From Desulfotomaculaceae bacterium (GTDB lineage Bacteria > Bacillota > Desulfotomaculia > Desulfotomaculales > Pelotomaculaceae), in the NCBI GenBank assembly GCA_028704035.1, contig JAQVLS010000124.1:1-5307 (forward strand): DNA of 5,307 nt, given 5' to 3'. The notes beneath the pieces are model-generated. The model searched no databases. It was not told where the DNA came from and worked only from the letters and a program-made list of their open reading frames with translations. The translations under genes were made by a program, and so were the position numbers. This document shows, piece after piece, positions 1 to 5,307 of this stretch (position 1 is the stretch's first letter; each line of letters opens with the position of its first letter).

Positions 1-573
1 TTTTGCTATGCAGGGCCCGATAAATACCACCACACAGCCGGGGTATTGCTTTTTCAGCAGCCTTCCGTGGGCGATCACAGGAGAAACCAGGGGAGATAAA
101 TAAGGGAGAAGATGTGTGTAATGCTGTTCAATAAGGTTGACTACCGCCGGGCAGGCGCTGGAAATGACCGGCACCTGCCTGTCAATATGGTGATGTTCAA
201 TAGAGATGAGTTCCGCTCCTACCGCAGTCAGCCCAACATAGGAGAAGCCCAGTTTTTTCAGCAGACCCGGCAGTACCAGAGGCTGGGGCAGCGGCAGATG
301 GACCGGGAAAGAGGGCGCAACGCTGGCGACTACCCTGATGGACTCATTTGCCAGGAGATCCTTTATCTCCGACATGTCGTTTTTAACCACCTTTGCCTTT
401 TGCGGGCAGACTACGGTACAATGGCCGCACTGTACACAGATTTCCTCTATGACTTTGGCGTGGGTCTGGATATTGTTAGGGCCGGAATTTATACAGATTG
501 CCTTGAGCGGACATGAACGGACACATTTGTAACAGTCACGGCATTTTGCATCATTTGTTTTAATTAAAGACAT
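1..573 (-). CDS. Putative sensory (group C, HydS-like) [FeFe]-hydrogenase-type protein, 3' end cut by window edge
   Basis: The first 191 residues are visible, open to the left edge. Two ferredoxin-type 4Fe-4S motifs come first: C11-C14-C17-C21-P and C46-C49-C52-C56-P. An [FeFe]-hydrogenase large-subunit (H-cluster) domain follows: a VASVAPSFPV segment (~82-91), LKKLGF (~105-110), motif one ISSACPAV (137-144) and motif two FIGPCIAK (184-191). Catalytic enzymes have TSCCPxW and FMPCxAK. Here the proton-relay Cys is Ala140, the cluster ligands C141 and C188 are kept, and the Met before PC is Gly186. These changes are those known for group C sensory hydrogenases such as Thermotoga HydS, so I infer a cytoplasmic H2/redox sensor rather than a bulk H2 enzyme. 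The remaining H-cluster ligands and any C-terminal PAS domain are out of view. The ATG lies inside the upstream gene (10-bp overlap), with AAAGGGGG about 7 nt upstream. The H-cluster fold is near certain; the sensory role is inferred. Confidence 0.88.
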   Translation of the reverse strand, partial: MSLIKTNDAKCRDCYKCVRSCPLKAICINSGPNNIQTHAKVIEEICVQCGHCTVVCPQKAKVVKNDMSEIKDLLANESIRVVASVAPSFPVHLPLPQPLVLPGLLKKLGFSYVGLTAVGAELISIEHHHIDRQVPVISSACPAVVNLIEQHYTHLLPYLSPLVSPVIAHGRLLKKQYPGCVVVFIGPCIAK

Positions 574-830
574 TCAGCAGCCCCCTTTATAATCGGTAAA
601 ATCTCTTGTCCAAATAATTCCTCAATGTCTTTTGGAGCAATCCCTGTAAAGAGTTTTTCCCCAACCATGACAGTCACCCCGCCGGTGCACTTATCGTGGC
701 AAAAACAGCCCTTTAGTAGAACTTTATCTTCCAGTTGCAACTCAGCTATTAATTTTTCTATTTCAGCTATGATTATTTTTGAACCTCGTAAGAAACAGGA
801 ACTCCCAACGCAAACCTGTATAATAAGCAA
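564..830 (-). CDS. Thioredoxin-like [2Fe-2S] ferredoxin-domain protein (NuoE C-terminal-like)
   Basis: This 88-residue protein matches the thioredoxin-fold 2Fe-2S domain found at the C-terminus of NuoE/HydA-gamma subunits and as stand-alone small proteins. The four expected ligands are visible as C7-x4-C12 (CVGSSC) and C44-x3-C48 (CHDKC), followed by TGGVTVMVGEKLF, the usual strand after the cluster; C42 is an extra cysteine. The helix between the cysteine pairs is rich in Glu, Lys and Leu, as usual. It probably carries electrons to or from the H-cluster protein whose start overlaps its last codons by 10 bp, so the two are translationally coupled. The start is TTG at 830-828, supported by GGGAGGG at 843-837 with a 6-nt all-T spacer; the protein then starts five residues before CVGSSC, as homologues do. 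The fold call is firm; the electron partner is inferred from the neighbour. Confidence 0.85.
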   Translation of the reverse strand: MLIIQVCVGSSCFLRGSKIIIAEIEKLIAELQLEDKVLLKGCFCHDKCTGGVTVMVGEKLFTGIAPKDIEELFGQEILPIIKGAAECL

Positions 831-836
831 AAAAAA

Positions 837-843
837 CCCTCCC
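837..843 (-). promoter_or_regulatory. Shine-Dalgarno of the 2Fe-2S protein gene
   Basis: On the minus strand GGGAGGG is followed by six T residues and then TTG. It decides the TTG start at 830, because there is no ATG or GTG near the beginning of this frame. Confidence 0.75.
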
Positions 844-889
844 TAATGAACCTACTGCTAAACTTTATAAAAATACGGCGTTTTTGTTG

Positions 890-914
890 TATATAAGGGT
901 AAAACCCTTATATA
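890..914. promoter_or_regulatory. Perfect 11-bp-arm palindrome upstream of the hydrogenase-type operon (candidate operator or leader hairpin)
   Basis: TATATAAGGGT, a 3-base AAA centre, then ACCCTTATATA: every base of both arms pairs. The centre is about 72 bp upstream of the TTG start of the 2Fe-2S protein on the minus strand. There is no T run directly after it in either direction, so it does not look like a terminator. It does not match the Rex (TTGTGAA..TTCACAA) or Fnr/Crp half-site patterns as I know them. It could be a binding site for a dimeric repressor or a 5'-leader hairpin. The symmetry is seen directly; the function is inferred. Confidence 0.4.
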
Positions 915-935
915 TTAAAATCCCGACACCACCTT

Positions 936-941
936 ATTATA
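936..941 (-). promoter_or_regulatory. Possible -10 box (TATAAT) of the hydrogenase-type operon
   Basis: On the minus strand an exact TATAAT lies about 105 bp before the start codon at 830. At 16-18 bp spacing the -35 region is poor (CTTTCT or similar), so this is weak in an AT-rich gap. If it is used, transcription would begin near 929 and the palindrome at 890-914 would lie within the first ~40 nt of the transcript. Confidence 0.2.
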
Positions 942-1021
942 AATTTTTATTAAAACAAAGAAAGCAATCAATATTTGGCTTTTGGTATAAATACTGACAA
1001 TAATGTAAAGACCATAAATGC

Positions 1022-1040
1022 AAAAAAACCCGACTGCGGG
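1022..1040 (-). terminator. Short intrinsic terminator after the walJ-like gene
   Basis: Read on the minus strand: CCCG, tetraloop CAGT, CGGG, then seven T residues. It lies about 30 nt past the stop codon of the walJ-like gene. The stem is only 4 GC pairs, shorter than typical, so termination may be partial. It separates this gene from the hydrogenase-type operon downstream. Confidence 0.5.
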
Positions 1041-1070
1041 ATAAAAAATTAAACTAATATAAAACAAAAC

Positions 1071-1847
1071 CTATATTTTTATAAGTTCATCTGACCACTG
1101 ACCGGGAGCACGCGGTGGCGCGCTGGTCAGGGATATGTCCGGCGCCAGGTAGCGCCGGGCGTTTTGCTCAGCCCTACGGGGCTCATTGTCTTCTTCGCTC
1201 AGATGCCCGAGTACAACCAGTCTGCACCTGCTGAGATCCAGCGATTGAAGCACCTGCCCGCACTGCTCATTGGAAAGGTGACCGGTACGGCCGAGGTTGC
1301 GCCTGATGACGTGCCGGGGTTTGGCTGACAATTTATACATTTCTACGTCATGGTTCGATTCTATGTAAAGGTAATCAAGACAACTAAACGCTTCCCGGCA
1401 GCTGTCAGGTACGTAACCTGTGTCAGTGATGAAACCCATCCGTTCACCGTCTGCGGAAATTGTAAAACCCACTGTTTCAACATCGTGAGATAGTTTGAAA
1501 GGGGTTAAGGACAGTCTGCCGATTTTGCCTGCCACGTATGGTTCAAGCACCCGGAACCCGGGAGGTTTGTAAAAAATGCAGCGTTCGTTCACTTGCTTTA
1601 AAACACCTGCGGTAGAGTATACGGGTATGTCTCTCAGCTTGAGTAAATATTTAAGGCCGTATATATGGTCTGTGTGGCAGTGGGTCACCAATACCGCGTC
1701 GATATCATGCGGGGAAAGACCGGCTCTGTCTAGAAAAGGCTTAATGTCTCTTTTTCTGAGACCACAGTCTATCAGAATACAGGTGTCGCCGCCCTGTACA
1801 ACCACGCTGTTGGCATAGCTGCAGGATGAAAGAGTGCAAAATTTCAA
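1071..1847 (-). CDS. walJ: Metallo-beta-lactamase-fold hydrolase, YycJ/WalJ-like
   Basis: A 258-residue MBL-fold metal-dependent hydrolase. Zinc-site residues are visible: H56-x-H58-x-D60-H61 (THCHTDH), H121 (KLSHDVE), D142 (FITDTGY), H190 (TGHLSNEQ) and H215 (LGHLSEEDN). The ESNHDVEM block (163-170) and the GHLSN block are characteristic of the YycJ/WalJ branch (phosphodiesterase/5'-exonuclease-like); B. subtilis YycJ has been linked to coordinating cell division with DNA replication. The N-terminus MKFCTLSSCSYANS matches the family's MKF-SLASGSSGNS pattern, but the conserved GSSGN turn reads CSYAN, a mild oddity. I chose TTG at 1847-1845 because GGAGGA sits 6 nt upstream and the protein then begins at the family's usual residue; the in-frame TTG at 1865 would place the ribosome site inside the gene. 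Unlike in Bacillus, there are no walRKHI genes next to it; it stands alone. Family firm, exact substrate unknown. Confidence 0.87.
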   Translation of the reverse strand: MKFCTLSSCSYANSVVVQGGDTCILIDCGLRKRDIKPFLDRAGLSPHDIDAVLVTHCHTDHIYGLKYLLKLRDIPVYSTAGVLKQVNERCIFYKPPGFRVLEPYVAGKIGRLSLTPFKLSHDVETVGFTISADGERMGFITDTGYVPDSCREAFSCLDYLYIESNHDVEMYKLSAKPRHVIRRNLGRTGHLSNEQCGQVLQSLDLSRCRLVVLGHLSEEDNEPRRAEQNARRYLAPDISLTSAPPRAPGQWSDELIKI

Positions 1848-1853
1848 AAAGAT

Positions 1854-1859
1854 TCCTCC
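1854..1859 (-). promoter_or_regulatory. Shine-Dalgarno deciding the walJ-like TTG start
   Basis: Minus-strand GGAGGA, 6 nt before TTG at 1847. An earlier in-frame TTG at 1865 would extend the protein by six residues (MAGGIF) translated from this very site, which argues against it. Confidence 0.7.
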
Positions 1860-1969
1860 CGCCAAATGTATATATTAACATTTGACGCTGGTCCGGCTAT
1901 TCCTTCTCTTGAAAAACCCGGTCGCTTAAAACTTAAACAGCATGTCAAAAACCAGACATTTTTCCTCAG

Positions 1970-1993
1970 GTTTTGCTAAAATTTTTGCAAAAC
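1970..1993. repeat. Inverted repeat GTTTTGC-N10-GCAAAAC upstream of the amidase operon
   Basis: Arms are at 1970-1976 and 1987-1993, 7 of 7 bases pairing, with an AT-rich 10-bp centre. The centre-to-centre distance of the arms is about 17 bp, compatible with a dimeric regulator, about 95 bp before the amidase start. In AT-rich DNA such a repeat could occur by chance. Confidence 0.25.
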
Positions 1994-2075
1994 GAATTAG
2001 AAAGAAGGAAAATTGCTAAATTTAAAGAATTTTAAGAAGTTGATGTTATTAAACGGTTCCATGTATTTTATGCGG

Positions 2076-2083
2076 GGAGGGAG
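2076..2083 (+). promoter_or_regulatory. Shine-Dalgarno of the amidase gene
   Basis: GGAGGGAG sits 5 nt (8 nt from the GGAGG core) before TTG at 2089. It decides a TTG start: the ATGs at 2061 and 2070 are in another frame that stops at 2103-2105, and the amidase frame has a TAA at 2050-2052 with no better start after it. Confidence 0.7.
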
Positions 2084-2088
2084 CCTTT

Positions 2089-3018
2089 TTGCTTTTGGAG
2101 AATAGACCCAGAATAACTAACTTGTGGTCGAAAGTTGTCGACGGGGAAAATGGAGAATGGTTGTCCAGGGTAATTGTCGAGTCGACCAGGCCCTATGAAT
2201 ACACGTTAAAAGAGGTTAACGGCAGTATCTTGCTGGAATGTTCCGGCGCCGAAATAAACATGCCCGAGGGAAAACTGGAGATTAATGACGGACTGCTGCG
2301 TGAAATCAATATAGCGCAGACGGGACATGACACGGTCAGGGTGCAGTTGTCGCTGGATCATCCGGCTATGTTCAAACATGCCGTGTATAAAGAATTTCCT
2401 TCTCGACTGGTGATAAGCCTGGATCGTTTGTTTATAACCGGGTTGCTGTCCGGTAAAAAAATTGTGGTTGACCCCGGCCATGGAGGCAAGGATTTTGGCG
2501 GCAGAGGGCAGGTCAGCCTTCTGGAAAAAGATGTAGTTATGCCGATTGCCAATAACCTTGAAAAGATTTTAAAAAAAACAGGGGCAAAGGTTACATTAAC
2601 CAGGAGCGGTGACAAAGACATCTCAGGAGAAGAAAGGGCGACCCTGGCGCTTAATGTCAATGCTGACGCTTACATCAGCATACACACAAACGCCAGCGCA
2701 GACAACAGTGTTGTTGGAGCTGCCACTCTTTACGCGCCCCATGACAATGGCAGCGAGAAACTTGCTATATATATACAGGAAGAAATCGTTAAGAAATTGA
2801 AGGTCAGGGACAGGGGGACAGCGGGCCAACCTGGCCTAGCCCGAATGGACAAAGGAATACCTGCCGTGGAAGTTGAGGTCGTGACGATCACGAATATCGT
2901 GGAAGAGGTATTCCTGCGCGGCCTGACGATTCAGGAGAGGGCCGCAGAGGGCATTTTGAACGGTTTGATAAAATACTTTGCCTTTGACAGGCTGAATGCA
3001 AAAGGTGATAAAAAGTGA
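2089..3018 (+). CDS. N-acetylmuramoyl-L-alanine amidase (AMIN + Amidase_3), no visible signal peptide
   Basis: A 309-residue zinc amidase that cleaves the bond between N-acetylmuramic acid and L-alanine in peptidoglycan. Residues ~8-112 look like an AMIN-type beta-rich domain (RITNLWSKV, then RLVISLDR at the end), which normally targets the enzyme to the wall or septum. The catalytic domain runs ~122-296: VVDPGHGGKD gives zinc ligand H131, LLEKD gives E146, SIHTNAS gives H199, and PAVEVEVVTITN places the catalytic Glu at E263. In this last motif the usual ELGF reads EVVT, a local divergence. The first residues (MLLENRPRITN) are not hydrophobic, and no upstream frame supplies a signal peptide, unusual for a wall enzyme. 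The start is TTG with a strong ribosome site. Its TGA overlaps the GTG of the next gene by 4 bases. Family very sure; export route unknown. Confidence 0.92.
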   Translation: MLLENRPRITNLWSKVVDGENGEWLSRVIVESTRPYEYTLKEVNGSILLECSGAEINMPEGKLEINDGLLREINIAQTGHDTVRVQLSLDHPAMFKHAVYKEFPSRLVISLDRLFITGLLSGKKIVVDPGHGGKDFGGRGQVSLLEKDVVMPIANNLEKILKKTGAKVTLTRSGDKDISGEERATLALNVNADAYISIHTNASADNSVVGAATLYAPHDNGSEKLAIYIQEEIVKKLKVRDRGTAGQPGLARMDKGIPAVEVEVVTITNIVEEVFLRGLTIQERAAEGILNGLIKYFAFDRLNAKGDKK

Positions 3019-3704
3019 TTGCTGGAAGAATATCAATTAGGACTCATATCATCACGGAGAAAGACGATATTGCCGATGTCGTAAAACAATATACCGGGAA
3101 AATCGCATCGCCGGGCGATATTGTGGCAATTGCTGAAAGTGTTGTAGCGATCAGCCAGGGCAGGGCGATCCTGCCGGACGTGGTTAAGCCGGGTATACTA
3201 GCCAAAATTCTATGCCACTTTCCCGGCAAGGAAGGCAGCCTGGCTGCCCCTCCCTCCATCCAGGTGGCGATGGAGGAGGTCGGCACCGCTCGTTTTCTGT
3301 TAGGGGTGGCGGCGGCGGGCTTGGGTCGGCTGATTGGCCGGCGGGGTGATTTTTACCGGGTTGCCGGCAGACAGTTGGCCCTGATAGATGACTTCGCCGG
3401 CACGATGTGGCCTTTTGACCGGCATATTGTACTGGGCCCGAAAGACAATCAGAAAGTTGTGGACAGGATCAAACAGGTTACCGGGGTGGACGCTGTTATC
3501 ACCGATATTAACGACATCGGTAAAGTAGATATCCTGGCCGCGACTGACGGAGTTGACGAGGAAGCGCTGACCAGCTATCTAAAAGATAACCCGCATGGTA
3601 ATGATGATCAACAGACACCGATCGTGGTGCTGGTGGCGCCTGAAAACATGCAGAAAATAAATGCTGCCGCGCAGCAAGGCGAGGAGAATGATCTGAATAA
3701 ATGA
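3015..3704 (+). CDS. CofE-like protein (coenzyme F420-0:L-glutamate ligase family)
   Basis: This 229-residue protein resembles the CofE/FbiB-N ligase family, which uses GTP to attach L-glutamate to F420-0. Visible matches are the N-terminal block GDIVAIAESVVAISQGR (34-50), corresponding to the family's GD-VV-A-K-VS-AEGR segment, and the VITDINDIGKVDILAATDG stretch (161-179), corresponding to its SDT-GR segment. The length is near that of archaeal CofE (~250). The middle, with AAAGLGRLIGRRGDFYRVAG (100-119), is Gly/Arg rich. There is no signal peptide; the C-terminus is Gln/Glu/Asn rich. The start is GTG, overlapping the amidase TGA, with AGGTGAT 5 nt upstream. No other F420 biosynthesis gene is in view, so the true substrate may not be F420; a related amino-acid-adding reaction is possible. 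Family assignment fairly sure, function open. Confidence 0.75.
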   Translation: MIAGRISIRTHIITEKDDIADVVKQYTGKIASPGDIVAIAESVVAISQGRAILPDVVKPGILAKILCHFPGKEGSLAAPPSIQVAMEEVGTARFLLGVAAAGLGRLIGRRGDFYRVAGRQLALIDDFAGTMWPFDRHIVLGPKDNQKVVDRIKQVTGVDAVITDINDIGKVDILAATDGVDEEALTSYLKDNPHGNDDQQTPIVVLVAPENMQKINAAAQQGEENDLNK

Positions 3705-5152
3705 TTTTAGACCAGAACAAAACGCCGCTATTTGACGCTGTTAAATATCATGTCAAAAGAAATGCGATCCCGCTGCAGATACCAGGACACAAGCACGGAC
3801 ACGGTCTGGTGGAATACAGGGAATTTGTCGGCGAAAACGTCCTTAAGATGGATTTGAACGAGACTCGCGGCATCGATATGATCTGGGACCCGGTCTCAGT
3901 TATCGCAGAGGCGGAAAAACTTCTGGCGGCCGCAACAGGAGCCAACCATGCTTATTTTTTAATTAACGGGACGACCTCCGGCGTGCAGGCCATGATTATG
4001 AGTTCCTGTACACCCGGTGATCAGATTATCCTGCCCAGAAATGCCCACAAGTCTATTTTTAATGGACTGATCCTGAGCGGGGCCAACCCGGTTTATGTCC
4101 AGCCGGAAATTGACGATTACCTGGGCATTGTTACCGGCATCACGGCTGAAGGTGTGCGGGAAGCCATCGACCGAAACCGGGACGCCAGGGCGGTTATGGC
4201 CATCAACCCGTCTTATTATGGGGTTGCCTCTGAACTAAAACAAGTTGTAGAAACAGCGCACGGCAGCTGTATCCCGGTGCTGGTGGACGAGGCGCACGGC
4301 ACTCACATGTGCTTTCATCCTCATTTCCCGGTATCCGCCATGGAGGCCGGAGCTGATATGAGCGCCGTCAGCCTGCATAAAACAGGCGGTTCTATGACCC
4401 AGAGTTCCGCGCTTCTCGTCGGCAGCATTAAGATCAATCCCAATTATATTAAACAGGTGCTTAACCTTACCTATACGTCCAGCCCGTCGTATGTACTGCT
4501 GTGTTCCCTGGACGTGGCCAGAAAGCAGTTGGCAACGTGCGGCAGACAAATGCTTGACCGCATTTTGGAACTTGTCCACTGGACCAGGGCAGAAATCAAT
4601 AAAATCGACGGTCTGTTTGCCCCTGACAAAAATTATTTTGAAAAGGACGGCAAATTCAGCTTCGATGATACAAAGCTTTTGGTCAGTGTGCAGAAACTGG
4701 GCCTGACCGGGTACGAGGTGGAAGAAATGCTGGCCAAAAATTACAATATATTGATCGAGTTGGCCGACATGTACAACATCCTGGCCATCATCAGCCTGGG
4801 GGAGAAAGAAGAATTCCTGCAGTCTTTTGTGGCCGCCCTGCGGGACATCGCTGCCCAAGCCAAAAGGAAAGAAGTAAAAAGAATAGAAACGGTCCAGTTC
4901 AGTCCGGAAGTGGTAATGCCGCCCAGGGACGCGTTTTTCAGTAAAAAAAGGTCTGTTCCGCTGGAACAGTGTGCCGGAGAAATTGCCGGGGAAATGGTTA
5001 TGGTTTATCCTCCCGGGATTCCCCTGGTCAGCATGGGAGAGATCATTACTGCGGACATTATTGATTATGTTAAGATGCTCAAGGCAGAGAGGTGCACGAT
5101 CCAGGGAACTATTGACCCGATTGTGGACAATATTATGGTGTTGGATAAGTAA
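3701..5152 (+). CDS. Orn/Lys/Arg decarboxylase-family PLP enzyme (YaaO/SpeA type)
   Basis: A 483-residue fold-type I PLP enzyme of the basic amino-acid decarboxylase family, the short SpeA/YaaO form without the N-terminal wing domain of the E. coli inducible enzymes. Visible motifs: IPGHKHG (27-33), the phosphate-binding INGTTSG (88-94), VDEAHGTH (195-202) with D196 contacting the PLP ring nitrogen, and SLHKTGGSMTQSS (224-236) with K227 as the Schiff-base lysine. The C-terminal domain holds MVYPPGIPLVSMGE (434-447), typical of the family. Substrate (arginine, lysine or ornithine) cannot be read from the motifs; the product would be agmatine, cadaverine or putrescine. The ATG overlaps the previous stop (ATGA); GAGGAG lies 14 nt upstream, rather far, so re-initiation after the CofE-like gene is likely. 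In Bacillus-type genomes this gene is followed by tmk-yaaQ; here it is followed at once by a transposase fragment. Confidence 0.9.
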   Translation: MILDQNKTPLFDAVKYHVKRNAIPLQIPGHKHGHGLVEYREFVGENVLKMDLNETRGIDMIWDPVSVIAEAEKLLAAATGANHAYFLINGTTSGVQAMIMSSCTPGDQIILPRNAHKSIFNGLILSGANPVYVQPEIDDYLGIVTGITAEGVREAIDRNRDARAVMAINPSYYGVASELKQVVETAHGSCIPVLVDEAHGTHMCFHPHFPVSAMEAGADMSAVSLHKTGGSMTQSSALLVGSIKINPNYIKQVLNLTYTSSPSYVLLCSLDVARKQLATCGRQMLDRILELVHWTRAEINKIDGLFAPDKNYFEKDGKFSFDDTKLLVSVQKLGLTGYEVEEMLAKNYNILIELADMYNILAIISLGEKEEFLQSFVAALRDIAAQAKRKEVKRIETVQFSPEVVMPPRDAFFSKKRSVPLEQCAGEIAGEMVMVYPPGIPLVSMGEIITADIIDYVKMLKAERCTIQGTIDPIVDNIMVLDK

Positions 5153-5307
5153 AAATTTAAAGAAATTATTGGCGATATGGCGTATGTCAGCGAAGATAAC
5201 CTTAATATATGCGAAGAAAACGGCGTGACACTTTTTGCTAAAACGAACTCCGCTGTGGCAGCCGCAGCCGCCTTTGCGCTGGATGAAGGTTTTTCTTTCC
5301 GAGATCG
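5153..5307 (+). pseudogene. 5'-truncated transposase fragment (DDE, possibly IS1182-type), runs off right edge
   Basis: Directly after the decarboxylase TAA, in the same frame, the sequence reads KFKEIIGDMAYVSEDNLNICEENG and continues open for about 51 codons to the window end. The block IIGDMAYVSEDNL resembles the segment around the second catalytic Asp in DDE transposases (GD-AY-S--N), and the following TLFAKTNSAVAAAAAFALDEGF fits my memory of IS1182-type transposases. The N-terminal ~200 or more residues, a start codon with ribosome site, and a left terminal inverted repeat are all absent, so it is a decayed remnant unless the window hides a rearrangement. ATG at 5177 has no ribosome site. 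Family name is moderate confidence; the truncation is seen directly. Confidence 0.6.

Larger units (their letters stand above)
1848..2088. other. Divergent intergenic region between walJ-like gene and amidase operon
   Basis: This 241-bp AT-rich gap must hold promoters in both directions. For the plus strand, TTGACG (1882-1887) and TTGAAA (1909-1914) resemble -35 boxes, but neither has a convincing -10 partner at 16-18 bp. There is also a small hairpin, ATGTC (1942-1946) with GACAT (1955-1959), and an 8-base direct repeat TTGCTAAA at 1973-1980 and 2013-2020, 40 bp apart. No coding potential was seen on either strand and no RNA gene was recognised. Confidence 0.5.

Noticed and set aside
112..516. 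Plus-strand open frame of 134 codons
   Set aside because: It is opposite the H-cluster protein, whose two ferredoxin motifs and two H-cluster motifs are unmistakable on the minus strand; the plus frame shows no domain and has no credible ribosome site.
890..914. The palindrome as an intrinsic terminator
   Set aside because: No run of T follows it on either strand, and it lies upstream of the start of the operon, past a better terminator at 1022-1040.
2061..2105. ATG-started mini frame (14 codons, ending inside the amidase) that might be a leader peptide or a frameshifted signal peptide
   Set aside because: It is too short and not hydrophobic enough for a signal peptide, and it has no ribosome site of its own; the GGAGGG inside it serves the TTG at 2089.
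4235..4858. Minus-strand open frame of 207 codons inside the decarboxylase
   Set aside because: Antisense shadow of a well-conserved PLP enzyme; composition is His/Gln rich as expected of a complement frame and no family is recognisable.
4971..5228. Plus-strand frame crossing the end of the decarboxylase into the transposase fragment
   Set aside because: It is out of frame with both recognisable proteins and its Trp/Leu/Arg-rich product looks like a shadow.
5153..5307. The end fragment as the beginning of a new functional gene (for example tmk)
   Set aside because: There is no ribosome site before ATG 5177, the open frame already holds transposase-like sequence upstream of it, and no P-loop GxxxxGK(S/T) is present.

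Overview
The window reads as chromosome of a strict anaerobe of the Firmicutes, most like the Peptococcaceae / Desulfotomaculum–Pelotomaculum group. This is inferred from gene content and style: an [FeFe]-hydrogenase-type protein paired with a thioredoxin-like 2Fe-2S protein, a YycJ-type metallo-beta-lactamase-fold protein, a CofE-like protein, a YaaO/SpeA-type decarboxylase, strong GGAGG ribosome binding sites, frequent TTG starts, and very AT-rich gaps between mid-GC genes. The species cannot be fixed from the sequence.

Left part, minus strand. A small 2Fe-2S thioredoxin-fold protein (830-564) overlaps by 10 bp the start of a two-ferredoxin, H-cluster-domain protein that runs off the left edge (573 to 1). 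The H-cluster motifs carry the substitutions expected of sensory (group C, HydS-like) hydrogenases rather than of catalytic ones: Ala for the proton-relay Cys and Gly for the Met of the second motif. An 11-bp-arm perfect palindrome (890-914) lies just upstream of this pair. Further upstream, also on the minus strand, is a YycJ/WalJ-like hydrolase (1847-1071) with its own short hairpin/U-tract terminator (1022-1040).

Right part, plus strand. After a 241-bp divergent gap comes a tightly coupled three-gene operon: an AMIN + Amidase_3 N-acetylmuramoyl-L-alanine amidase with no visible signal peptide (2089-3018), a CofE-like amino-acid ligase homologue (3015-3704) and an Orn/Lys/Arg decarboxylase-family PLP enzyme (3701-5152). 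Both junctions are 4-base stop/start overlaps (GTGA, ATGA). Directly after the decarboxylase stop codon begins a headless fragment of what looks like a DDE transposase (5153 to the right edge), so the operon end has been a site of insertion or deletion.

Functional reading. The left pair is probably a redox/H2-sensing module whose output partner, often a phosphatase or kinase, would lie left of the window. The right operon joins cell-wall hydrolysis, a gamma-glutamyl-ligase-like protein and amino-acid decarboxylation with forced co-translation; the shared purpose is not evident from sequence. No RNA gene or CRISPR array was found.
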